A stretch of DNA of 64,000 bases from contig NZ_QVMO01000012.1 in assembly GCF_010501055.1 (NCBI RefSeq), positions 21,472-85,471 on the forward strand. The letters run 5' to 3'. This DNA comes from Dysgonomonas sp. 521. GTDB taxonomy: Bacteria > Bacteroidota > Bacteroidia > Bacteroidales > Dysgonomonadaceae. The position numbers and the translations under genes are program-made. Shown piece after piece: positions 1 to 8,950 of the stretch. The first letter of the stretch is position 1, and each line of letters starts with the position of its first letter. Under the pieces are notes generated by a model. It did no database searches, was not told where the DNA came from, and saw only the letters and a program-made list of their open reading frames with translations.

Positions 1-307
1 CCCACCATCGGCTTGCCGGCTGAATGAAGTGATGAAAGATTCATCATTGCGATGATTGGCAGATGATGCTTAAGAGCGCCCGCACTTCATTCTACGCCGC
101 CTGCACCGGGTGGGTACCCCGTACGCTGGCTAACGGCGCTGGCTGACGCCTGATTTGCAGGGGCTATCCTCTGTCTTGACGTTGCGTTGCGACTCCGTGC
201 ATCTGTTCCGCAGGCGGGGTACCCACCCGGTGCAGGCGGCGTAAAACGGGATGTTGTCCGAGCCGCAGGCGAGTTTCGTCCCGTTTAGCCGGCAAGCCGT
301 TGGTGGG
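1..307. repeat. Large GC-rich imperfect inverted repeat
   Basis: Positions 95-120 and 216-241 are perfect 26-bp reverse complements, and 1-20 pairs with 288-307 with one mismatch, so the whole stretch can form a large cruciform; its left end is cut by the window edge. It is richer in GC than what follows. A reading frame crosses it at 130-369 but runs through the inverted arms and looks non-biological. It may be a remnant at the edge of a conjugative or other mobile element, which I infer only from the structure. Confidence 0.6.
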
Positions 308-590
308 TCGCCGAGGGACAAAGCACTAGCCTTTTGCTTCCTTTTGGGCAATGCCAAAAGGAAGGGCAAGCCCGGGAGGGCGCGGCAGCAGGGAGCTACG
401 ACTAAAGTATTTAGCCTAGGATAGCCTTTATGTAAAAAATAAAAGAACGTTTTAAGTAGCGAGAGCAGAACTGAATTGAAAATTCATGTTATGCCGAGTC
501 TCGACAAACAACGTTCACAGGAGCGAAGCGTATGTAAAACGACTAATGAAATTGAACCCATAATTTAAACAAAACGAAATACTGATTCGC
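308..590. other. Gene-free stretch with a hairpin and a repeat fragment
   Basis: No credible gene is seen. A perfect 11-bp hairpin lies at 337-347/354-364 with a 6-base loop. At 517-536 there is a copy of the motif cacaggagcgaagcgtatgt, which is the core of the TIR repeat family found at 10.3, 19.4, 26.0, 45.4, 47.2 and 51.5 kb. Here the usual terminal repeats are missing, so it looks like a decayed fragment. Confidence 0.5.
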
Positions 591-1256
591 ATGAATAAAA
601 TAACATTTGCAGACGTAAAAAATTCTCCCGAAATAAGGACATATATAAAGCAGGCTGACACTTCGCTGGCTGCCATGGGATTTACCGAACACAGTTTTGC
701 CCATGTTACCAGATGTGCAGAAGTAGCCGGAGCCCTGCTTTGCGACCTCGGATATGCCGCCCACGATGCAGAACTGGCTAAAATAGCCGCGTATATGCAC
801 GATATAGGGAACGTGATAAACCGTGCCGACCATGCACAGAGCGGCGCTGTAATGGCCTTCCGTATATTGGATAAAATGGGAATGCCCGCCGAGGATGTAG
901 CCACGGTAATCACGGCTATAGGCAACCATGATGAGAAAACGGCTTTTCCGGTCAATGCCGTAGCGGCTGCCCTTATCATTGCGGACAAAACAGACGTGCG
1001 CCGCAGCCGTGTACGCGACAAGGAAACGATCTATTCCGATATTCACGACAGGGTAAATTACGCGGTGGAAAAGGCTGAATTGAAACTGGATAAGGAGAGT
1101 AAGACGCTAACCCTCTACCTGACTATAGATACGGAAATAAGTGCCGTGATGGATTATTTCGAAATCTTTACCGAACGCATGATATTATCCCGGAAAGCGG
1201 CCGTTTTCCTAGGATTGAGCTTTAAGCTGAATATAAATAATACGACTATACTGTGA
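591..1256 (+). CDS. HD-domain phosphohydrolase
   Basis: This 221-residue protein carries an HD-type metal-dependent phosphohydrolase domain. The metal ligands can be read in order: His38 in EHSFAHV, the His70-Asp71 doublet in YMHDIGN, and Asp132 in IIADKTD. No signal peptide or membrane segment is visible, so it should be cytoplasmic. The family hydrolyses nucleotides or cyclic nucleotides, but the substrate cannot be read from the sequence. The last 20 or so residues are hydrophobic and not clearly part of the fold. It stands alone, convergent with the next gene and separated from it by a terminator hairpin. The start ATG is the first in the frame. Confidence 0.8.
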   Translation: MNKITFADVKNSPEIRTYIKQADTSLAAMGFTEHSFAHVTRCAEVAGALLCDLGYAAHDAELAKIAAYMHDIGNVINRADHAQSGAVMAFRILDKMGMPAEDVATVITAIGNHDEKTAFPVNAVAAALIIADKTDVRRSRVRDKETIYSDIHDRVNYAVEKAELKLDKESKTLTLYLTIDTEISAVMDYFEIFTERMILSRKAAVFLGLSFKLNINNTTIL

Positions 1257-1314
1257 TGCTGTTGAATGATAAATAGTACGGAGCGAATCAAACGCATAAA
1301 TGACTTCATAAAAA

Positions 1315-1341
1315 AAGCAGTTAGCCCCCTACTAACTGCTT
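1315..1341 (-). terminator. Intrinsic terminator between convergent genes
   Basis: Ten-bp arms at 1315-1324 and 1332-1341 enclose a 7-base loop. Read on the minus strand the hairpin runs into a tract of T, so it should end the DUF4834-like transcript; it may also stop the HD gene coming the other way. Confidence 0.7.
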
Positions 1342-1364
1342 CATTTTAAACAATATTTTTATCC

Positions 1365-1610
1365 TTATTCTTTCACTTCCTCAAATTTCACATATTCCCC
1401 CTCATCCTTGGAGAATATTTTCCGGTGTTTTTTTGCCGAACTATTATGCTGGCTTCTGCTGTTCTCCCTATGAGACTCACTATTAGCCTGATATGCGGAA
1501 TGTGAAGACGGCTTACCAAATATAAATGACGATACTCCTCTGATCAGAGAGAAAACAAACATCACTCCAAATATAACAATGGCACATATGACGAATAATA
1601 TAAATGTCAT
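1365..1610 (-). CDS. Small DUF4834-like membrane protein
   Basis: This 81-residue protein has one N-terminal membrane helix (about residues 2-27), a Ser/Asn/His-rich polar middle and an acidic C-terminus ending GEYVKFEEVKE. That layout matches the small DUF4834 proteins of Bacteroidota, whose function is unknown. It is monocistronic, with a terminator directly downstream. The family assignment comes from memory of the C-terminal motif and is not certain. Confidence 0.65.
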   Translation of the reverse strand: MTFILFVICAIVIFGVMFVFSLIRGVSSFIFGKPSSHSAYQANSESHRENSRSQHNSSAKKHRKIFSKDEGEYVKFEEVKE

Positions 1611-1761
1611 TTGTTCTGAATTTTATGAGTTATACTATAAGAAACTGTTTAAACAGATTCTAAACAAATATACCAGCTTATCTGATAAAAATAACATACT
1701 CCGGAAATATAAGGTTTGGTCGTTTCGTTTATTTAACAAGACTTTAGCATTGTAAACAATA

Positions 1762-2346
1762 TCAGAGCATTGCCCAGCCTTCGTCCTGCAGGATAGTATG
1801 TTGTGCCAGAATACTGCATCCGATGAAGATCAGGATGATACCTCCCAGAATATTCAGGCGGAGGTTGTAGCGTTGCCCTACTTTGCTGCCGAACACAACC
1901 CCCAGGGAAGATACGACGAGAGTCACGATGCCTATAATGATAGCCGGAGCGAAGATATCCATCTCGATAAAAGACATGGACAGCCCAACCGCGGTGGCGT
2001 CTATGCTGGTAGCGATACCAAGGCTGAGCATTACTTTAAAGTTTAACGGATTGAACGGCGCACTTTCTTCTTCGCCTTTCAGGCTGGTATAAACGACCTT
2101 TGCCCCCAGAAAGAATAGTATGCCGAAAGCGAGCCAGTGATCGTATTTGTCGATGTACTGCACAAAGGTAGAACCTATGTACCACCCGAAGACAGTCAGG
2201 CTCATTTGCATGAAAGCCAGCATTCCCGCTATTTTCAGCACATTGACGGTTTCGTGATTCTTTATGATAGCCCCGCTGGTTAATGCTATAACCAGGCTAT
2301 CCATAGACAGGCCTATTGCGAGTATGATAATCTGTACTATTTCCAT
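1762..2346 (-). CDS. mntP: Manganese efflux pump MntP
   Basis: This 194-residue protein has six predicted membrane helices and is of the normal length for MntP (YebN). The family exports Mn2+ across the inner membrane. The conserved helix-1 pattern AIGLSMDSLVIAL and the related second-half motif IATSIDATAVGLSMSF, both with a membrane-buried Asp, are present. Its start overlaps the end of the nitroreductase gene by 10 bp, so the two are translationally coupled. No yybP-ykoY riboswitch could be recognised upstream of the pair. Confidence 0.9.
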   Translation of the reverse strand: MEIVQIIILAIGLSMDSLVIALTSGAIIKNHETVNVLKIAGMLAFMQMSLTVFGWYIGSTFVQYIDKYDHWLAFGILFFLGAKVVYTSLKGEEESAPFNPLNFKVMLSLGIATSIDATAVGLSMSFIEMDIFAPAIIIGIVTLVVSSLGVVFGSKVGQRYNLRLNILGGIILIFIGCSILAQHTILQDEGWAML

Positions 2347-2855
2347 TCGGTAATATCAGCAAGCGGCTTTCTGTTTTTCTCCGGTCTTATACTCTTTTCA
2401 TTATCAATGTATCCCAGAGGAAATATGGCGATGGCTTCCTGATGAGCGGGAATATCCAGTGCTTCCCTGAGTATATCAGGATTGAAATTGCATACCCAGC
2501 ATGTTCCCAGACCGATTTCTGCCGCGGCAAGGCAAATGTGTTCTGCCGCGATGGCTGCATCCACATCCCCAAAATCTTTATTGTCCGTATTTTTCCTTTT
2601 CCACGAGGTAGAAGAATCTTTGCAGACAACGATGTGTACAGGTGCGGTCTTAAACCATTCCCTGTCGTAGGATTGCTGTACTTTAGCTTTTATATCTTCG
2701 CTTGTCACCACATAGAACTTCCACGGCTGGAAGTTACAGGCCGATGGAGCCAGACGCGCGCAATCCAGAATGTAGTTTATTTTTTCCGGCTCAACAGGTT
2801 GTGCCGAATACGCCCTTACAGAGTAACGGCCTTCGATAAGTCCTTTTAGTTGCAT
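2337..2855 (-). CDS. Nitroreductase-family protein
   Basis: This 172-residue FMN-binding nitroreductase fold starts with the typical LIEGRYSVRAYS segment. It carries the SACNFQPWKF motif near residue 38 and the late GLGTCWVCNF segment that packs around the flavin. Enzymes of this family reduce nitro compounds, quinones or similar acceptors with NAD(P)H; the natural substrate is not evident. It is the first gene of a two-gene unit with mntP, with a 10-bp overlap. The upstream region is occupied by a palindromic repeat. Confidence 0.85.
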   Translation of the reverse strand: MQLKGLIEGRYSVRAYSAQPVEPEKINYILDCARLAPSACNFQPWKFYVVTSEDIKAKVQQSYDREWFKTAPVHIVVCKDSSTSWKRKNTDNKDFGDVDAAIAAEHICLAAAEIGLGTCWVCNFNPDILREALDIPAHQEAIAIFPLGYIDNEKSIRPEKNRKPLADITEWK

Positions 2856-2859
2856 TCTC

Positions 2860-2988
2860 TATATTTTCCACGCCACCCCTGCCTTACCCAAAAGGGAAGG
2901 AAAGGGCAAGGCCGTCTATTAATCCTTCATAAAATACCCTCTCTGCACTCCTCCCTTTTCGGGGGGAGGTCGGGAGGGGGTGCCGTTT
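2860..2988. repeat. Degenerate copy of the CCTCCC/GGGAGG intergenic repeat
   Basis: Runs such as acccaaaagggaagg and cctcccttttcgggggg resemble the better-formed hairpin at 4599-4637. It lies between the nitroreductase start and the GT2 stop, with no coding content. Confidence 0.45.
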
Positions 2989-3939
2989 TTACAGTTCCTC
3001 TTCTATCTTATAGTTATTCCTGTCGCTCGAACTGCGGGAAACAATTTCTCCGAGGAATCCCGCAAGAAAAAGCTGTGTGCCCAGTATCATCATCGTCAGG
3101 GCAATATAGAAGTATGGAGAGCTGGTAACAAGCGGATGGGCTATACCGTTGCTCATCGCGTATAACTTACTGGCTCCCACTATAATGGCAGCTATAAACC
3201 CGAAAAAGAACATGACCGTACCCCACAGGCCGAAGAAGTGCATCGGCTTGCGTCCGAATACGGATAAGAACCAGAGAGTGAGCAGGTCAAGATAGCCATT
3301 CACAAAACGGCTTAGCCCCGCAAATTTGCTTTTGCCATACTTGCGTGCCTGATGATGTACTTCTTTCTCCGTTATTTTTGTAAATCCTGCAATCTTTGCC
3401 AGATAAGGGATATAACGGTGCATATCGTTGTATATCTCAATGCTCTTTACTACATCTTTGCGGTACGATTTCAGCCCGCAGTTGAAGTCGTGCAGCTTTA
3501 CGCCCGATACTTTCCGTGCAGTAGCGTTGAACAGCTTGGTAGGTATGGTTTTCGATATGGGGTCGTAACGCTTTTTCTTCCATCCCGATACCAGGTCGTA
3601 GCCGTCTTCCTTTATCATCCTGTACAGTTCGGGTATTTCGTCCGGACTATCCTGCAAGTCGGCATCCATAGTGATAACGACATCGCCTATAGCCCTTTTA
3701 AATGCGCAGTGTAACGCAGGAGATTTGCCGTAATTGCGGCGGAAACGGATCGCTTTTACGTTTTCATCGGATTTTTTCAGCTCACAGATTATATCCCATG
3801 AATGGTCTTTACTGCCATCATCTACAAAGATGATTTCGTAAGAAAAACCGTTTTCGTCCATCACCCTCTTTATCCAGGCATATAGCTCGCCAAGCGATTC
3901 TTCCTCATTATACAAAGGTATTACAACAGATATATTCAT
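2989..3939 (-). CDS. GT2 family glycosyltransferase with two membrane helices
   Basis: This 316-residue protein has a GT-A catalytic domain (about 1-220). It shows the nucleotide-sugar motif VVIPLYNEEESL, the FVDDGSKD segment, the metal-binding DADLQD and the acceptor-site pair GWKKKRYDP and HDFNCGLKSYR. Two membrane helices follow (about 232-258 and 270-300). This is the layout of the GtrB/dolichol-phosphate-mannose-synthase-like enzymes, which load a sugar onto a polyprenyl phosphate at the inner membrane. It is 44 bp downstream of the DUF4199 gene and probably in the same transcript. Confidence 0.85.
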   Translation of the reverse strand: MNISVVIPLYNEEESLGELYAWIKRVMDENGFSYEIIFVDDGSKDHSWDIICELKKSDENVKAIRFRRNYGKSPALHCAFKRAIGDVVITMDADLQDSPDEIPELYRMIKEDGYDLVSGWKKKRYDPISKTIPTKLFNATARKVSGVKLHDFNCGLKSYRKDVVKSIEIYNDMHRYIPYLAKIAGFTKITEKEVHHQARKYGKSKFAGLSRFVNGYLDLLTLWFLSVFGRKPMHFFGLWGTVMFFFGFIAAIIVGASKLYAMSNGIAHPLVTSSPYFYIALTMMILGTQLFLAGFLGEIVSRSSSDRNNYKIEEEL

Positions 3940-3983
3940 AGGTACATCAAGTAACGGATAGAATTAAAAAAACATTACCAATA

Positions 3984-4538
3984 TTATAACTTACCCTTAT
4001 TTATTTTCACTACAAAGTTTAAAACAAAACTGAGGAAAAATCCTAAGAGTATATTTTTTACAAATTCGATCGCAATATAAAAGAGTTTATTAGAATACAG
4101 AACAGTAACGATCTCTTTTGCCTGTTCAAAGTTAGTCTCAGTGCCTATTCTGGGCATGACTTCTATACTTTTCATCAGTGGCTCTATCATACGGTTGAAA
4201 TACGCGGGATCGATAAACTGATAATGGGCGAACATCATGGCACCCTCCAGGAATGACGCATAAAAGCATGTCATAACGGTAAATATAATGCATTCCCACG
4301 CCCCTTTGGGATTATCAGGGTCTGACGTCTTAAACTTGTAGTAGAACATATAGACAATCAGCAACGTAACGATATTGAGCAGATAGAATAAAAACGCAAA
4401 CCTGTCTGAAATACCGATACCTGCCACAATAAGGAAGAGATACCTTACTACCCAGAATGCACCCAGCAACAGGCCGTAATGCATTGCATACCTGTTGATC
4501 ACAGAGAAATTCTCACCAAGACTTTGATTATTTGCCAT
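3984..4538 (-). CDS. DUF4199 membrane protein
   Basis: This 184-residue protein has four hydrophobic helices arranged two by two around a polar segment at about 95-145, which fits the Bacteroidota family DUF4199. No catalytic motif is visible. It is the upstream partner of the GT2 gene, suggesting a shared role in the cell envelope. A TAnnTTTG-type box lies at 4547-4554, just before the start codon. Confidence 0.8.
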   Translation of the reverse strand: MANNQSLGENFSVINRYAMHYGLLLGAFWVVRYLFLIVAGIGISDRFAFLFYLLNIVTLLIVYMFYYKFKTSDPDNPKGAWECIIFTVMTCFYASFLEGAMMFAHYQFIDPAYFNRMIEPLMKSIEVMPRIGTETNFEQAKEIVTVLYSNKLFYIAIEFVKNILLGFFLSFVLNFVVKINKGKL

Positions 4539-4546
4539 AAGTGATG

Positions 4547-4554
4547 CAAATGTA
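4547..4554 (-). promoter_or_regulatory. Bacteroidota -7 box
   Basis: On the minus strand this reads TACATTTG, a match to TAnnTTTG. It lies only 9 bp from the DUF4199 start codon, so the leader would be very short or absent. Confidence 0.4.
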
Positions 4555-4598
4555 AGAAAAAGTAAAGAATTATGGATTAAGAGTTATGAATAAAACAC

Positions 4599-4637
4599 CC
4601 CAGCCTTACCCTCCCCAAAAGGGAGGGTAAGGCTGGG
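4599..4637. repeat. Perfect 17-bp palindromic repeat (CCTCCCCAAAAGGGAGG type)
   Basis: Arms 4599-4615 and 4621-4637 are exact reverse complements with a 5-base loop. Variants of the same palindrome are at 2860-2988, 36883-36940, 38122-38262 and 44143-44192, always in gaps between genes. Confidence 0.75.
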
Positions 4638-4648
4638 AGGGGGTGTCC

Positions 4649-5929
4649 TCACTCCTGTCCTACAGCAAATCCGTTGGCAAAGAATATGCCGTTACCATCC
4701 AGTTCCAGAGTGTAGGTGTTAAAAGTACGATTGTCCGTGCTGTCGAAATATTCTATCGAATCTATCTTTTTCTTCCGTAGTTTCCTATCTACTTTCGAAA
4801 ACCTGTATAATATAGTGCTGGTATCCAGCTCGTCTATTTTTACTCCGGCATATCTCTTGTAGTTTGCTGTTGCAGACGGATTGGCCGAAACCCACCCGGT
4901 AATGCTGTAGACCGGATGGTCGGCTGTCAGGGTCAGTGTAAGCTTCTTATTCAGTTCGTAGTGTATCGTGATCATCTCCGATGCCGAATGTTGTGCCGAA
5001 TGGATCTTTACAACCCTCTGCAATTCATCTCTTTTTTTCACAGGATTCCACACCAGTACTTTCTGGCCTACCTTTATCTTCTCTATGGCCAGCTCCTTCA
5101 TGTCGTCCATCATTATCTTCGTACCTTCCGCCAGGCAATGTACATCCATGCCATCGAATGTGATTTCACTGATAGCCGTATCGTCATACTTATCGCCTTT
5201 ATACACCTCGCTTATCATCATCTTGAGGCGTACAGGAGGCATATTGTCATCGTATTGGGATACGCCGCCCGCTCCTTTGCGGTTTGGTATAGGGTGGGGT
5301 AAATCAAACTGTTGTAGGTCGCGGGTATCGGCCAGGCTGACTACCATCAGCAGCTTATCGTTTTCATACACATTCAGCGTTTTTACCCGCGAATTGTTTT
5401 TCCATGTAGCCGCGTTTTTATTATACCCGTTCGATATGGTAACACTTGTCGCGCGGGGCGCATTATAGTCGAATGTGAATTCTACATATTCGCCTATGCC
5501 ATATCCCTTTACACCTTCTACCCATGCCGTGCGCACATCATCGTCGCCTATCGACTCCGCGGTGTAGACATTGCCGCCCTGTGAGGCTAAAGAGGAAGAT
5601 ACCTTCGTGTCGTAGTGCGCGCCGCAGTACCAACTGCATCCGGGGCCTATTACGCTCCAGGCTGCTTCCATGTCGTTATATCCCTCGGGATAATAAGGGT
5701 CGTACTTTTTCATTAGCCTTATCTCTTCCTTATTCAGGCTTTCAAGGTTCTTATTCCCTTCGTTCAGATTGTCTATCAACTGTACATATTTATTATAATC
5801 GGGAGACTCTCCGTCAAATGCTGTATTTTCCAGTATTTTAGCTTTAACGGTTTCTACTGTTTGAGCAGATGTGATGCTACAGGCAAGAATTGTGACCAGT
5901 AATAAAATAAGGCTTCTTATCGGTTTCAT
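4649..5929 (-). CDS. Secreted discoidin-like protein with C-terminal Hint domain
   Basis: From the start at 5929 the protein has 426 residues and begins with a signal peptide (MKPIRSLILLLVTILACS). The longer frame to 5992 would put 21 residues ahead of it, so the internal ATG was chosen. The middle part (about residues 85-255) resembles the NADase-type glycan-binding, discoidin-like domain. The last 160 residues look like a Hint (Hedgehog/intein) domain: VHCLAEGTKIMMDDM supplies the nucleophilic Cys, TADHPVYSITGW the TxxH block, and the protein stops just after NGFAVGQE. Hint domains cleave the chain before the Cys. No toxin or other cargo follows, so the purpose is unclear. Confidence 0.75.
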   Translation of the reverse strand: MKPIRSLILLLVTILACSITSAQTVETVKAKILENTAFDGESPDYNKYVQLIDNLNEGNKNLESLNKEEIRLMKKYDPYYPEGYNDMEAAWSVIGPGCSWYCGAHYDTKVSSSLASQGGNVYTAESIGDDDVRTAWVEGVKGYGIGEYVEFTFDYNAPRATSVTISNGYNKNAATWKNNSRVKTLNVYENDKLLMVVSLADTRDLQQFDLPHPIPNRKGAGGVSQYDDNMPPVRLKMMISEVYKGDKYDDTAISEITFDGMDVHCLAEGTKIMMDDMKELAIEKIKVGQKVLVWNPVKKRDELQRVVKIHSAQHSASEMITIHYELNKKLTLTLTADHPVYSITGWVSANPSATANYKRYAGVKIDELDTSTILYRFSKVDRKLRKKKIDSIEYFDSTDNRTFNTYTLELDGNGIFFANGFAVGQE

Positions 5930-5961
5930 ATTGGCATTATTTAGTAGAGTTTGTTTTGCTG

Positions 5962-5969
5962 CAAAAATA
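5962..5969 (-). promoter_or_regulatory. Bacteroidota -7 box for the Hint-domain gene
   Basis: The minus strand reads TATTTTTG, matching TAnnTTTG, 33 bp before the chosen start at 5929. This supports that start over the longer frame. Confidence 0.5.
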
Positions 5970-5984
5970 CAAATTAAAATAAAA

Positions 5985-6011
5985 AAGTGCAAATCGCCAT
6001 GATTTGCACTT
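5985..6011 (-). terminator. Intrinsic terminator of lon
   Basis: Perfect 11-bp arms at 5985-5995 and 6001-6011 with a 5-base loop. On the minus strand the hairpin is followed by a T-rich tract, as expected for the end of the lon transcript. Confidence 0.85.
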
Positions 6012-6028
6012 GGTTATCTATGAATTGA

Positions 6029-6076
6029 ATTAGAGCCTGTTTAAAATTTATTCCGCAGGGCAAAAGCAGTTACTTA
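6029..6076. repeat. Short TIR-family fragment at the lon stop codon
   Basis: The stretch begins agagcctgtttaaaattta and ends cagttacttag, matching the two ends of the TIR family without its middle. The right end runs into the stop codon of lon. Confidence 0.5.
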
Positions 6077-8560
6077 GTTCGCTTTCTCTTTTTCTTCTTT
6101 AACACTGAGGTCTAAAGGGTCTTTTACTTTTTCTTTCAGCAGGGCTATGTCCAATACCTGTTTGATATCGTCCACATAGTGGAAAGTAAGGCCTTTCAGG
6201 TAAAGGGGCTTTATTTCTTCTATATCTTTCTTATTCTCTTTACATAAAATCAACTCCTTTATTCCGGCACGCTTGGCAGCAAGTATCTTCTCACGGATAC
6301 CTCCCACAGGCAACACTTTGCCACGCAGGGTTATTTCTCCGGTCATAGCCAGGTTTGACCTTACTTTGCGCTGGGTAAATGCCGAGGCCAGCGAGGTCAC
6401 CATGGTTATACCGGCAGACGGCCCGTCTTTCGGTATGGCTCCCTCCGGTACGTGTACATGCACATTCCAGTTTTCAAAGATTTTTTCGTCTATGCCAAGC
6501 AGCTGCTGCCCATGCGAGTGAAGGTACTCTAATGCAAGTACGGCCGACTCTTTCATCACTTCTCCCAGATTTCCGGTCAGGGTCAGCTTGCTTCCCTTTC
6601 CTTTGCTCAGGGATGTTTCGATGAATAGGATTTCGCCGCCAACCGAAGTCCATGCCAGTCCCGTAACCACACCCGCGTAATCATTGCCCTGGTACTGGTC
6701 TTTGGTATATTCCACAGCGCCGAGGTATTCGTGCAAGTCTTCCGGATCTATTACTTTTTTGTATTCTTCTTCGGAAGCTACCTTACGTGCTACTTTACGC
6801 ATTATTTTGGCTATCTTCTTATCCAGTTCGCGCACGCCGGATTCACGGGTATAGCTTTCTACTATTTTCTCTATCGTCTTTTTAGGTATCTCGATGGCAT
6901 TCTTCGCCAGTCCATGATTCTCCAGTTGTTTTGGTATCAGGTGGCGGCGGGCTATCTCTATCTTTTCTTCGATGATGTATCCGCTCACATCTATCAGCTC
7001 CATACGATCCAGCAATGGCTGGGAGATTGTAGAGAGGTTGTTTGCCGTAGCAAGGAACATCACTTTCGACAAGTCGTAATCGATATTCAGGTAATTGTCG
7101 TGGAAAGTCGAATTTTGTTCAGGATCTAATACTTCCAGCAAGGCGGAAGAAGGATCTCCTTTGAAGTCGTTCCCTATCTTATCTATCTCATCCAGTACGA
7201 ATACGGGATTTGACGAACCTGCTTTCAATATATTCTGAACAATACGTCCGGGCATGGCGCCAATATAGGTACGGCGGTGTCCGCGTATCTCCGATTCGTC
7301 GTGCAATCCACCCAGAGAAACACGTACATATTTCCTGTTCAGAGCCTTCGCTACGGATTTCCCCAAAGATGTTTTACCTACTCCCGGAGGGCCATACAGG
7401 CAGATAATGGGCGATTTGAGATCGCCTTTGAGTTTCAATACGGCCAGATGCTCGATAATACGCTCTTTTACCTTTTCCAGCCCGAAGTGATCCTGATCCA
7501 ATACTTTTTGCGCATTTTTCAGGTTGAAATTATCTTTGGTGTATTCGCCCCAAGGCAAGTCGAGCATTGTTTCGATATAGGTGTACTGCGTAGAGTAGTC
7601 GGGAGACTGGGGGTGCAGGCGTTCCAGCTTGCTCATCTCCTTTTCGAAGATAGCCGCCACATCCTTACTCCATTTCTTCCTGGCTGCCTTTAGCTTGAAA
7701 TCCTCCAGGTCGGCTTGTTGCGGGTTTCCGCCAAGTTCGTCCTGAATGGTTTTTATCTGCTGCTGAAGGAAGTATTCTTTTTGTTGCTGGTTCAGCTCTT
7801 CACGGGTTTTCATCTGTATATTGAGCTTCATCTCCATCATCTGCGTTTCGCGGTTCAGGATAACAAGTAAGCGATAAGCACGCTCCTTGTCGTCGTCCAC
7901 TTCGAGAAGCGCCTGTTTTTCAGAGCCCGAAACAGGCAGGTTTGCACAGCAATAGTTAACCAGCACCGAAGATACGACATCTGACTTCAAACGTTGTATA
8001 AACTCTTTCGGTGGTTCGCCATACATACGCAACATCTGAATCATCATGTCGCGGATCGAATCCAGCAAGGCCTTGTATTCCGTATCGTTTTTAAGGACAG
8101 GAACACCTTCCTTTATTTCGTAACGCCCTTTCAGGAATGGCTCGGTTTGTGTCAATTCTGTCAGGCGGAAACGTTTCTTTCCCTGAAAGATGACAGTTAT
8201 ATTTTCGTCGTCGGGCAACTCAATAACCCGTATAATCTCGCCAATGACACCCATCGAATACAGGTCGCTTAATTCAGGGTCTTCATTTTCTGCGTCTTTT
8301 TGGCAGACGAGCCCGACATATTTACCCCTCAGGCGGCTTACACTCTTTACCAGCTTCAGTGATTTTCTCCGGGCGATAGATATAGGCATACTCGTTCCCG
8401 GAAAAATTACCGTATTGCGAAGCGGCAGAATGGCTAATTCCTCCTTAAGGTCTTTTTCGTTTATATAGCAATCCCCGTCATCGAAGTCATTGGATATGAT
8501 TGAAATAACAGGTTCGCTATTATCTTCGAGTCCGAGTAAATCTTTCTTTTTATTAAACAT
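6074..8560 (-). CDS. lon: ATP-dependent protease Lon
   Basis: This 828-residue protein is full length for bacterial Lon (LonA). The order is the N-terminal substrate-binding domain (from about residue 42), a coiled coil near 245-275, the AAA+ ATPase with Walker A GPPGVGKT at 390-397 and Walker B VFVLDEID at 453-460, and the C-terminal protease with the Ser715/Lys758 dyad in KDGPSAG and GGIREK. It degrades misfolded and regulatory proteins in the cytoplasm. It is transcribed alone, ending at the hairpin at 5985-6011. No truncation or frameshift is seen. Confidence 0.97.
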   Translation of the reverse strand: MFNKKKDLLGLEDNSEPVISIISNDFDDGDCYINEKDLKEELAILPLRNTVIFPGTSMPISIARRKSLKLVKSVSRLRGKYVGLVCQKDAENEDPELSDLYSMGVIGEIIRVIELPDDENITVIFQGKKRFRLTELTQTEPFLKGRYEIKEGVPVLKNDTEYKALLDSIRDMMIQMLRMYGEPPKEFIQRLKSDVVSSVLVNYCCANLPVSGSEKQALLEVDDDKERAYRLLVILNRETQMMEMKLNIQMKTREELNQQQKEYFLQQQIKTIQDELGGNPQQADLEDFKLKAARKKWSKDVAAIFEKEMSKLERLHPQSPDYSTQYTYIETMLDLPWGEYTKDNFNLKNAQKVLDQDHFGLEKVKERIIEHLAVLKLKGDLKSPIICLYGPPGVGKTSLGKSVAKALNRKYVRVSLGGLHDESEIRGHRRTYIGAMPGRIVQNILKAGSSNPVFVLDEIDKIGNDFKGDPSSALLEVLDPEQNSTFHDNYLNIDYDLSKVMFLATANNLSTISQPLLDRMELIDVSGYIIEEKIEIARRHLIPKQLENHGLAKNAIEIPKKTIEKIVESYTRESGVRELDKKIAKIMRKVARKVASEEEYKKVIDPEDLHEYLGAVEYTKDQYQGNDYAGVVTGLAWTSVGGEILFIETSLSKGKGSKLTLTGNLGEVMKESAVLALEYLHSHGQQLLGIDEKIFENWNVHVHVPEGAIPKDGPSAGITMVTSLASAFTQRKVRSNLAMTGEITLRGKVLPVGGIREKILAAKRAGIKELILCKENKKDIEEIKPLYLKGLTFHYVDDIKQVLDIALLKEKVKDPLDLSVKEEKEKAN

Positions 8561-8717
8561 ATTTAAATACCTTGTTTTTATTGAATTATAATCCCTTAAT
8601 GAAAAGGGCTGTAAAAATACAGATTATTAAGTAACTTTACTTGTATATATAACAAAATTTATGCCACAAATGGTTATCGATTTTTTAAATGGCTGATATA
8701 AAGTAAAGATGCATTGG
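8561..8717. other. AT-rich gap upstream of lon
   Basis: No gene is visible. It should contain the lon promoter, but I could not find a clear TAnnTTTG box on the minus strand. Confidence 0.4.
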
Positions 8718-8947
8718 TCAATACATTACTTTATCCATATTCTTGATATACTCATGCTGCGCATTGAAGAATGAAACCTGAAGCATCTCGTTCGATTGAG
8801 TAATCAGAGCCGAATATTTTTCAGAGATTTGAGCCTCTAATCCGGCGATAAGCCGACTCCCGGCTCAGATCGAGCAGTTCCATAAGATATGAGACCGGAG
8901 TCATATTATTAGGTACTGAAAGCAGTATTCTGGATATCAGTTTTTGA
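8718..8947 (-). pseudogene. Remnant of a helix-turn-helix regulator
   Basis: On the minus strand the first part reads MTPVSYLMELLDLSRESAYR in open frame, typical of the N-terminal HTH of a family of about 300-residue Bacteroidales regulators. About 20 codons later the frame breaks. The continuing frame gives a C-terminal tail from LIAGLEAQISEKYSALITQS to a stop at 8718-8720. The core of the protein is therefore deleted and the two ends are fused out of frame. The 5' end is cut by a short TIR repeat at 8951-8992. Family recognition is from memory of the HTH motif. Confidence 0.55.
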
Positions 8948-8950
8948 TTT

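Noticed and set aside
130-369. 79-residue ORF on the minus strand
   Set aside because: It runs through the 26-bp inverted arms of the repeat at 1-307 and has the composition of a structural repeat, with no start signal or domain.
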